38,910 nt of DNA from CAZBWP01 sp964630265 (GTDB lineage: Bacteria > Pseudomonadota > Alphaproteobacteria > Rhodospirillales > Defluviicoccaceae). A program made the translations under genes and the position numbers. Below, piece by piece: positions 33,418 through 38,910 of the stretch. The DNA lies in NCBI GenBank assembly GCA_964630265.1, contig CAZVRW010000025.1, positions 1-38,910 on the forward strand, written 5' to 3'. The notes beneath the pieces are model-generated. The model worked only from the letters and a program-made list of their open reading frames with translations. It was not told the origin of the DNA and made no database searches. Positions within the stretch are counted from its first letter, which is position 1; each line of letters begins with the position of its first letter.

Positions 33418-34565
33418 CCGCTTGCACGGCCGATGGCGACGCCGGTGAACGTCTGATTGACGTGCATCGCATGGAACTGCTCGCCGAAGGTGCTCATGCC
33501 GACAACGTTGTGGCGCATCAGGACGCGGCTGGCCGCCGCCTTCAGCTGCTTCTCCTCCAGTTCCAGCCCGCGCAGGATGCAGTCGCAGCCGATGGTCAGT
33601 TGCGGCGGCCCCACCTGTTCGACCAGGCTGTCAAAGGTCCGTTGCAGGTCCTCGATGATGTCCGTGGAGCGGGCGACGGTGAGCACGATGCCGGTGTCGA
33701 TGGCACAGAAAAAGCTCAGGCTCTCGTCGTCGTTCACCTTCTGGATCGAGCGCACGTAGTCGCGGCCGCCGACCTTCACGACGACCGGATGGCGGGCGAA
33801 GATCATCGGCGTCAGACGTTCATCGGCGAGGCCGACCATGCGGGCATACTCGCGGCCGGCCGGTTCGGCATTGATCTCGGTGACGATGCGACGCTGCGGA
33901 TCCGCCTCGGTCACCACCATTTTCGCCTCGGTCGGCACGAAGTGGCTCGTAGTGAACAGCCGAAACGGATGGCAGGTCTTGATCAGCACCAGCACCGCGC
34001 AGTCGCGGTGGAAGCGGCCGTCGTGGAACACCAGTGATCGGCGAAAGTCCGGCGTCCCGCCGGCGGTGCCGCCGAACAGCGGGATCTCGCCGAGGCAGGG
34101 ATAGAGGGCGCTGAGCAGCGAATCCTCGCGCCGCGATTCGCCGTCGGCCATCAGGAAGGCGAAGCATTCGGCGTCCGCGCCGCCGGCCTCGGCGTCACGG
34201 ACACGATGGCGGAGCGCGGCCACGGTGTCGTGGCCGCTGGTCAGCGAGAAGCTATGCAGGCCGCCGATACGGGTCGCCGCCGCGGCAAAACCGGCCCGCG
34301 ACAGGGAGAAGCCGGTGATCGTGCCGTTCAGATAGCCCTGCGGCGTGATTTCACCCGCCGAGGTGCAGCCAACCACCTGGGCGTGGCTGTTGCGGCGGCG
34401 GATCGCCGCCTCCACCGCCGCGAGGTCGTATTCGGCGGAGCAGAAAAAGACGATCAACTCGGTGTCGAACGACTCGATCTGACCGAACAACTCGCGCACG
34501 GCGACGGCCGCGTCGCTGGCACGCGTCGCGCCGGTCCGGACATGGCGGGCCCTGTCGATCTTCAT
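33414..34565 (-). CDS. nosP: FIST-domain sensor protein, NosP-like
   Basis: The 383-residue cytoplasmic protein has FIST_N (about 30-220, DTELIVFFCSAEYDLAAVEAAIR, QVVGCTSAGEITPQGY) and FIST_C (about 225-365, ending QLTIGCDCILRGLELEE and GMSTFGEQF). NosP proteins are haem-binding nitric-oxide sensors that control the NahK kinase. Here the kinase gene overlaps its stop by four bases, the same pairing as in Pseudomonas. The haem ligand cannot be named from sequence alone. ATG 34565 has GAGGGAGG just upstream; the GTG at 34577 lacks a ribosome site. Confidence 0.85.
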   Translation of the reverse strand: MKIDRARHVRTGATRASDAAVAVRELFGQIESFDTELIVFFCSAEYDLAAVEAAIRRRNSHAQVVGCTSAGEITPQGYLNGTITGFSLSRAGFAAAATRIGGLHSFSLTSGHDTVAALRHRVRDAEAGGADAECFAFLMADGESRREDSLLSALYPCLGEIPLFGGTAGGTPDFRRSLVFHDGRFHRDCAVLVLIKTCHPFRLFTTSHFVPTEAKMVVTEADPQRRIVTEINAEPAGREYARMVGLADERLTPMIFARHPVVVKVGGRDYVRSIQKVNDDESLSFFCAIDTGIVLTVARSTDIIEDLQRTFDSLVEQVGPPQLTIGCDCILRGLELEEKQLKAAASRVLMRHNVVGMSTFGEQFHAMHVNQTFTGVAIGRASG

Positions 34566-35041
34566 GGCCTCCCTCACGCTCTGGAGCGATCGGCCGAGCC
34601 GCTGCCGAGGGAGTGGACGATTGCTCCAAAGCGTTTTTTTGCGTTGGTCGCTTCTCGGGTACAGTCGCTGATTTGCGACGGTCCCCCGAATACGACTTTG
34701 GTCGCAGTATGGGGCTTGTCGGCGGCGGCATCAACCTCCGCGTGCCCCAACCGTCACCGACCCCATCCCCGACAGCGGCAGACGACGGGCCGGAGGAGCA
34801 CACCGGCGGGATCGCATTGGTCTTGCGCGGGATCAAGACGTCACGACAGCACGGATCAGGGCCCCCGGGCGGATGTGGGGAAGTGTTGCGCATCGAGACC
34901 CCTGTCTGGGACTTCTGTCTGGGACTTCTCTCGGCAATTTTTTTCTGGGACTGCCTCCCTTTGAAGCCCCACAGCGATCAGCGGGGCCTGTCTTATTTTC
35001 CTATTATCCGCAAAAAACGGCCTTGCTTGAGTGAATTGTGG
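34566..35041. other. Intergenic region with 13-bp direct repeat and hairpin
   Basis: No convincing gene lies here. TGTCTGGGACTTC occurs twice head to tail (34903-34915, 34916-34928), and TTCTGGGACT recurs at 34943-34952. An inverted repeat GCCCC (34966-34970) / GGGGC (34983-34987) is followed by CTGTCTTATTTT and could end a short rightward transcript. Such a transcript would be a small RNA; this is only suggestive. The region contains the promoter of nosP on the other strand. Confidence 0.35.
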
Positions 35042-35086
35042 TCAAGGATCACTTTCTTATCCCGATTTCGGGACTGTTTTCCTTGA
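35042..35086 (+). other. Nested hairpin ahead of the small-protein promoter
   Basis: TCAAGGA (35042-35048) pairs perfectly with TCCTTGA (35080-35086). Inside it TCCCG (35060-35064) pairs with CGGGA (35069-35073), followed by CTGTTTT. The outer stem overlaps the -35 element at 35083, so it may be a terminator insulating the small gene or a protein-binding dyad. Confidence 0.4.
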
Positions 35087-35111
35087 TAGAGGTTGGTCAC
35101 CATGGTACACT
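35083..35111 (+). promoter_or_regulatory. Near-consensus sigma-70 promoter for the 47-residue protein
   Basis: TTGATA (35083-35088) and TACACT (35106-35111) are exactly 17 bp apart, matching the housekeeping consensus at 9 of 12 positions. Transcription would start near 35118, giving a leader of about 40 bases with the ribosome site AGGGAG. This is the best promoter match in the window. Confidence 0.7.
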
Positions 35112-35156
35112 ACCTTTGCGTCCATTGGAGAGGCTGCCAAGACAAGGGAGAGAAAC

Positions 35157-35300
35157 ATGTTTGGATTGTTCAGTAAAAAAGACAAGCCGAAAGTCGATGC
35201 TGCGGAAATCGAGCGGCGTGAGCGCGAAGAGCGCAAGAAGGAATTAGCGGAACAACTTCGCAAGAACCTCGAGGCGGAGAAAGCAGCCGAAAAGGGCTGA
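35157..35300 (+). CDS. Small charged helical protein, 47 residues, unknown function
   Basis: The protein begins MFGLFSKKDKPKVDAAEIER and ends in a Lys/Glu/Arg-rich stretch. The first five residues are hydrophobic, then come a basic patch (KKDKPK) and a long charged helix with alternating acidic and basic residues. Such a layout could anchor at the membrane face or form a coiled coil. It has its own strong promoter and ribosome site (AGGGAG, 7 bases before ATG 35157), which argues that it is real. I recognise no family. It stands alone: nosP diverges upstream and the 17-bp repeat array follows 34 bases after its stop. Confidence 0.7.
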   Translation: MFGLFSKKDKPKVDAAEIERREREERKKELAEQLRKNLEAEKAAEKG

Positions 35301-35333
35301 ACGGCATCGGCCGGCGGGTAAGCGGAGCGGAGC

Positions 35334-35555
35334 GCGTGGCGCCAGCGTGCGCGTGACGCCAACGTGCGCGTGACGCCAACGTGCGCGTGACGCCAACGTG
35401 NNNNNNNNNNNNNNNNNNNNNNNNNNNNNNNNNNNNNNNNNNNNNNNNNNNNNNNNNNNNNNNNNNNNNNNNNNNNNNNNNNNNNNNNNNNNNNNNNNNN
35501 CGTGCGCGTGACGCCAACGTGCGCGTGACGCCAACGTGCGCGTGACGCCAACGTG
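35334..35555 (+). repeat. 17-bp tandem repeat array (GCGTGACGCCAACGTGC) broken by an assembly gap
   Basis: A degenerate copy (35334-35350), two perfect copies (35351-35367, 35368-35384) and a 16-base copy precede the gap. After it come five bases, two perfect copies (35506-35522, 35523-35539) and a copy lacking the last base (35540-35555). The unit contains GCGTGACGC, itself a small inverted repeat. The period is not a multiple of three and the array is non-coding. It has no spacers, so it is not CRISPR. Confidence 0.95.
35401..35500. other. Assembly gap (100 N)
   Basis: A second run of exactly 100 unknown bases sits inside the 17-bp array. Pure repeat would require a missing length of 13 modulo 17, whereas 100 leaves 15. 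It is a placeholder of unknown true size. Confidence 0.95.
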
Positions 35556-35920
35556 TCACGCCGACGTCGTGCGTGCGCTTTCGATCCCGCGGCGCTCGTC
35601 GCGTGAATGCGCGTCGAACCGTGAATGCGCACTCAACGCATGCGCGCTCAATCCGATCGGCCGGCACGGGAGAGCGTCGTGACGTCGGGCGCGCGCGTCA
35701 AACCGACCCGCGTCAAACAAATGCTAACCACCTCTCGGGCAAAGTCATCGGCACCGGGCGACGGGCGTCGTCCGACCGCGTGGTTCGATGCCGGCAGATG
35801 AGCTCCAGTCGTCGGCTGAATCGGACCATCGGCTGAGTTTCGGAAAGGATCGACCGGTCCGACGCCAGGGAACCGCGCGTCGGATCCGATCCACCAGTCT
35901 CCTTTGAGGTGGGGATTCCC
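35556..35920. other. Intergenic stretch after the repeat array
   Basis: No gene is convincing. Short imperfect repeats occur near the array: CGTGAATGCGC twice (around 35600-35630) and ATGCGCnCTCAA twice (around 35626-35652). The remaining part presumably holds the promoter of the DUF2336 gene, but I see no clear elements. Confidence 0.35.
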
Positions 35921-37012
35921 ATGGCGAGTACTCCGTCGGCCGGCCGTCGCACCTTTGGCCGTCGCACCGCCCACGTGTCGGCAGGGCTGCCGGCGCTACA
36001 GGTCGATAGCCCGCCCGAGACCAAGGCCGGCGTCGCCCGGGTCATGGGCGAGGTGTTGGATGCCGACCTGTCCGACGAGGAACGCCACGTCGCCGAGGAC
36101 ATCGTCCGCATTCTATGCGACGACGCGGTGGACTCGGTGCGGGCGGCGCTCGCCCGATCGGTGGCCGCGTCGACGCAGTTACCGCGCAGCGTCGCCGAGC
36201 GACTGGCGCTGGACATCGAGACGGTGTCGATCCCGGTGTTGGAAGCGAGCACCCTGCTCACCGATGACGTTCTGAAAAAGATCATCGGCAAGGGCACGAC
36301 AACGCAGGTGGAAGCGACGGCGCGCCGTCCCGCGGTATCCGGAGCGGTCAGCGACGCCATCGTCGAGCGTGGCCATCTGCCCGCGGTCGCCACCATGATC
36401 CGCAACCCGGGCGCCGGCATCAGCGTCGGCACCTGGCAGAAGGTGATCGAGCGACACGGCGACGACGAGGCGGTGATCCAGGCCGCTACCGATCGCGGCA
36501 GCCTTCCCGAGCCGGTCGCCGCCCGCCTGATGCAGATCGCCAAGGCGCACGTTCGCTCGTTCGTCACCCGCTACCTCAATGTGCCGCCGTCGGTGATGCC
36601 GACCATCGACGACATCTCCATCGACTCCGAGGCCGGACGGCGGGTCATGCCGGTGGTGCCGGAGACCGCCGAGCCCAATGCCTACGCCGAGGCGTTGCAT
36701 CGCCGCTGCCGACTGGATCGCCGCACGCTCCTGCAGGCGCTGTGCGCCGGCGAGTTCGTGTTCCTGACCGCGGCGTTGTCGCGCCTCACCGGGCTGCCGT
36801 TCGCCGACGTCCAGCAGCGCCTGTTCTCGCCTTCCGAAGTCGCCCGCCAGAATCTGCTGGAGCGTGCCGGGTTGGAGCCGGCGATGGTCGCCGTGTTCGG
36901 CTCGCTGCTCGGCATGGGCCACCTCACCGACCGGGCCGAATACCAGCGCGTCGCCCTGGAAAAGGTGTCCTCGGCGCTCGAGCGGCCGGCCGACGCCAGC
37001 ATCCCCGCCTGA
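35921..37012 (+). CDS. DUF2336 domain protein
   Basis: The 363-residue cytoplasmic protein has no signal peptide or membrane segment. From about 35 on it is helical and resembles DUF2336, a family mostly from Alphaproteobacteria with HEAT-like helical repeats (VRAALARSVAASTQLPRSVAERLALD is typical). A basic, unstructured N-terminus (GRRTFGRRTAHV) precedes it. Function is unknown; some members are linked to signalling or flagellar control, which cannot be judged here. ATG 35921 has GGGG 6 bases upstream; a GTG four codons earlier is also in frame. Confidence 0.8.
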   Translation: MASTPSAGRRTFGRRTAHVSAGLPALQVDSPPETKAGVARVMGEVLDADLSDEERHVAEDIVRILCDDAVDSVRAALARSVAASTQLPRSVAERLALDIETVSIPVLEASTLLTDDVLKKIIGKGTTTQVEATARRPAVSGAVSDAIVERGHLPAVATMIRNPGAGISVGTWQKVIERHGDDEAVIQAATDRGSLPEPVAARLMQIAKAHVRSFVTRYLNVPPSVMPTIDDISIDSEAGRRVMPVVPETAEPNAYAEALHRRCRLDRRTLLQALCAGEFVFLTAALSRLTGLPFADVQQRLFSPSEVARQNLLERAGLEPAMVAVFGSLLGMGHLTDRAEYQRVALEKVSSALERPADASIPA

Positions 37013-37128
37013 GGGGCCGCCGCCGCGGCGGCCGGCCACGTCCCTGAAAGGTCTGGCATCGCGGCCGGCCCGGTTGACGGCGCGGCGACGGACGCGTCTT
37101 TATCCACGGACCCTCGGGCGGGACGGTC

Positions 37129-37500
37129 ATGGCCATTTACCACCACATCCCCTGGCCCTGCGTCGGCCGACTCGCGTTCGCCATTGGCGTCGCCGCCGTC
37201 ATCTATCTCTCGGTGGTTCCCACCACCAGCCTGCCGGGGGTCAGCCTGTGGGACAAGGCGCAGCACAGCCTCGCCTATTTCTGCGTGATGGCCGCCGGCG
37301 CCTTCGGCTTCCGCCGGCAGCGGACGCGCCTTCTCCTGGCGATCGGCCTCATCGCCCTCGGGGCGGGCCTGGAAGTCCTGCAGACCCATCTGCCGATGCG
37401 CCAGGGCACCCTTGGCGATGCCATGGCCAACGGCGTCGGCGTCATCGTCGGCTTCGCCCTCATGCAGGCGCTGCTACCGACCCGCCCCACGAAGCAATAG
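37129..37500 (+). CDS. VanZ-like membrane protein
   Basis: The 123-residue protein has four hydrophobic helices and the VanZ family pattern: LSVVPTTSLPGVSLWDKAQHSLAYFCVMA, then GAGLEVLQTHLPMRQGTLGDAMANGVGVIVGF. The D-K-x-x-H pair and the E-x-x-Q...D-x-x-A-N motif are conserved. Function in Proteobacteria is unclear; the name comes from a glycopeptide resistance gene, and no resistance is implied. It converges on pyrE with a 14-bp gap. Confidence 0.88.
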   Translation: MAIYHHIPWPCVGRLAFAIGVAAVIYLSVVPTTSLPGVSLWDKAQHSLAYFCVMAAGAFGFRRQRTRLLLAIGLIALGAGLEVLQTHLPMRQGTLGDAMANGVGVIVGFALMQALLPTRPTKQ

Positions 37501-37514
37501 GCGGCGGCGACGGC

Positions 37515-38072
37515 TCAGGCGGTGAAGTCGTCGCGTCGGAACAGGGCGTGCAGACGCATGCCCTCGGCGGCCAGGGTCTCGGAGGCCCCCTCCTGCCGGT
37601 CGATGACGGTGATCGCGTGCTCGACGATCCCGCCGGCCTCCCGCACCGTGCGCGCCGCCTGCAGCGTCGAACCGCCGGACGTGGTCACGTCCTCCAGCAG
37701 CACCACGCGATCGCCGGCGGCGAACAGGCCCTCGATGCGGTTGCCGGTGCCGTGCTCCTTGATCTCCTTGCGCACGAAGAAGCCTTCGATGGGCCGGTCC
37801 GGCCAGCTGCGCGCGCATACCGCGGCGACGATTGGCACGGCCCCGAGCGCCATGCCGCCGATCCGGTCGACGGGCAGCGTGGCGAGGCGATCGAGCATCA
37901 GATCGGCGATGGCCGCGGCCGCCTCGGGCGCAAACAGCGGCCGTTTGACGTTGAAATAGAGGTTGCTGGTGCGGCCGGACGCGAGGCGCATCTCCGCACC
38001 GGTGATCAGGGCCTGTTCGGCGAGAAGGTCTCGCAAACGCCGGCGGCGAACGTCGGACTCGCTGTTATTCAT
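37515..38072 (-). CDS. pyrE: Orotate phosphoribosyltransferase
   Basis: The 185-residue enzyme converts orotate and PRPP to OMP in pyrimidine synthesis. The PRPP-binding motif VVLLEDVTTSGGS, the substrate part ASGRTSNLYFNVKRPL and the flexible-loop FFVRKEIKEHGTGNRIEG are intact. ATG 38072 begins MNNSESDVRR; the ribosome site is weak. An intrinsic terminator 30 bp upstream isolates it from the transporter gene, so its own promoter would have to lie in or overlap that short space. Confidence 0.96.
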   Translation of the reverse strand: MNNSESDVRRRRLRDLLAEQALITGAEMRLASGRTSNLYFNVKRPLFAPEAAAAIADLMLDRLATLPVDRIGGMALGAVPIVAAVCARSWPDRPIEGFFVRKEIKEHGTGNRIEGLFAAGDRVVLLEDVTTSGGSTLQAARTVREAGGIVEHAITVIDRQEGASETLAAEGMRLHALFRRDDFTA

Positions 38073-38101
38073 GACGCTGCTATAGCACCGCGTCGGCGGC
38101 G

Positions 38102-38124
38102 AAAAAAAGGGCCGCCGCGCGGCC
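38102..38124 (-). terminator. Intrinsic terminator after the MFS transporter gene
   Basis: Read on the minus strand, GGCCGC-GCG-GCGGCC is followed by CC and seven T. The stem is six G-C pairs (38110-38115 with 38119-38124). It lies 245 bases after the transporter stop at 38370 and just ahead of pyrE. I see nothing else in the space up to 38369. Confidence 0.75.
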
Positions 38125-38369
38125 GGCCACAAGTCGATGGTGTTGCGGAAAGCTTGCAGCCCATTTTCGGTTCAGCGATTGTCCGTCACCCGGGAGACAC
38201 TTCTCGCCATTGGGCGCAGCGGCCACGCCATCTGCGGGCCAGACCGCATCCACGTCTACCACGTCTGCGGCCGCCTGAAGCCCGTCACCCAAATGCGGGT
38301 CCATCGCCCCGGCCGCGCCTTCGTCCGGTGGCACGGGGGCGGCAGGGCTGAGCGTTCATCGCCGGCGGG

Positions 38370-38910
38370 CTACTGCATGTCCTCCAGTTCCTTGCCCTTG
38401 GTTTCCTGAACGAAGCTCAGCACGAACAGAAACGAGAGCATGGCGAAGAAGGTGTAGGTGCCGTAGGCGAAGCCGAGGCCGATCCCCTCGACCATGGGCG
38501 GGAAGGTCGTCGAGACGATGAAGTTGGCGATCCACTGCACCGATGCGCCCAGGGCCAGCGCGGCGGCGCGGATCTTGTTGTTGAACATCTCGCCGAGCAG
38601 CACCCAGACCACGGGGCCCCAGGAGAAACCGAAACAGAAGACGTAGAGGTTCGCGGCGACGAGCGCGACCGTTCCGGCAGCGCCGGCCAATTGCGGTTGA
38701 CCCTCGGGACCGAGCGGGGCGCTGCCGAAAACATACGCCATTGTGCCGAGCGTGAGCGCCATGCCAATCGACCCGGCGAGCAGCAACGGTTTCCGCCCGA
38801 AGCGGTCGACGCAGGCGATGGCCACCAAGGTGGTGACGATGTTGGTGAAGCCGGTGATCATGGTGATGATCAGCGCGTTTTCCTCGCTGAAACCGACCAC
38901 CCGCCACATC
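38370..38910 (-). CDS. Sugar-porter family MFS transporter, C-terminal part (cut by window edge)
   Basis: The visible 180 residues form the C-terminal half of a twelve-helix proton-coupled or facilitative sugar transporter. Markers are VDRFGRKPLLLAGS (the D-R-x-G-R-R/K loop), FGFSWGPVVWVLLGEMFNNKIRAAAL (the PESPR-like and GWGP region of sugar porters) and the terminal ETKGKELEDM. The N-terminal half lies outside the window, so substrate (hexose, inositol or other) is not predicted. The frame continues through the right edge. Confidence 0.93.
   Translation of the reverse strand, partial: MWRVVGFSEENALIITMITGFTNIVTTLVAIACVDRFGRKPLLLAGSIGMALTLGTMAYVFGSAPLGPEGQPQLAGAAGTVALVAANLYVFCFGFSWGPVVWVLLGEMFNNKIRAAALALGASVQWIANFIVSTTFPPMVEGIGLGFAYGTYTFFAMLSFLFVLSFVQETKGKELEDMQ

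Noticed and set aside
35334..35555. CRISPR array
   Set aside because: The 17-bp units are contiguous, without spacers, and no cas genes are nearby. The 15-bp array at 17932-18105 fails for the same reason.
38137..38409. Open frame of 90 codons between pyrE and the MFS transporter
   Set aside because: It overlaps the end of the transporter on the other strand and has no ribosome site or motif.

Overview
The window is GC-rich and densely coded. It looks like an alphaproteobacterium, probably of the Rhodospirillales type: the ClpB N-terminus, the three-gene cytochrome bc1 operon, a DUF2336 protein and pyrE all fit. This is inferred from gene content and protein style, because no 16S gene is present. 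Two 100-base runs of N (17979-18078 and 35401-35500) sit inside short tandem repeats and are assembly gaps.

Left flank (1-6492), all on the minus strand: the start of clpB, a single-chain type IIG-like restriction-methyltransferase, and a natural fusion of a Wza-like polysaccharide export domain to an outer-membrane beta-barrel.

Core (6848-34565): an alcohol-oxidation island with the ped/exa/xox gene families. Leftward from 10322 run a PedF-like cytochrome c550, a PQQ alcohol dehydrogenase with the Asp+2 lanthanide signature, a cytochrome c2-like protein and a Sel1-repeat protein. Divergently, from 10785, runs a full cytochrome bc1 operon. Leftward from 17364 is the PQQ-dehydrogenase-associated ABC set (binding protein, beta-propeller, ATPase, permease). 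Rightward from 17508 are a ligand-less cupredoxin-like protein and a secreted protein whose N-terminus is a tandem repeat. These are followed by a tungsten aldehyde oxidoreductase, AorABC, and a XoxJ/MxaJ-type periplasmic protein. A lipid-linked sugar cassette (HAD-UbiA fusion, small EmrE-like membrane protein, GT-C glycosyltransferase) is inserted at 23994-27102. Then come pqqABCDE, a LuxR-type regulator of the ErbR/AgmR kind, and, convergent to it, a NahK/ErcS'-type hybrid kinase with a NosP-like FIST protein.

Proposed working: the quinoprotein oxidises an alcohol in the periplasm, passing electrons to cytochrome c and the respiratory chain. The aldehyde enters the cell and AorABC oxidises it to the acid, with electrons leaving through the FAD subunit to NAD+. 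The pqq genes supply the cofactor, the ABC and XoxJ-like proteins support the periplasmic system, and NosP/NahK/ErbR probably control it. A lanthanide and tungsten would then be used in successive steps of one pathway.

Right flank (34566-38910): a 579-bp stretch with structured sequence and a near-consensus promoter for a 47-residue charged protein, a 17-bp tandem array with a gap, a DUF2336 protein, a VanZ-like protein, pyrE, a clear intrinsic terminator and the C-terminal part of a sugar-porter MFS transporter.
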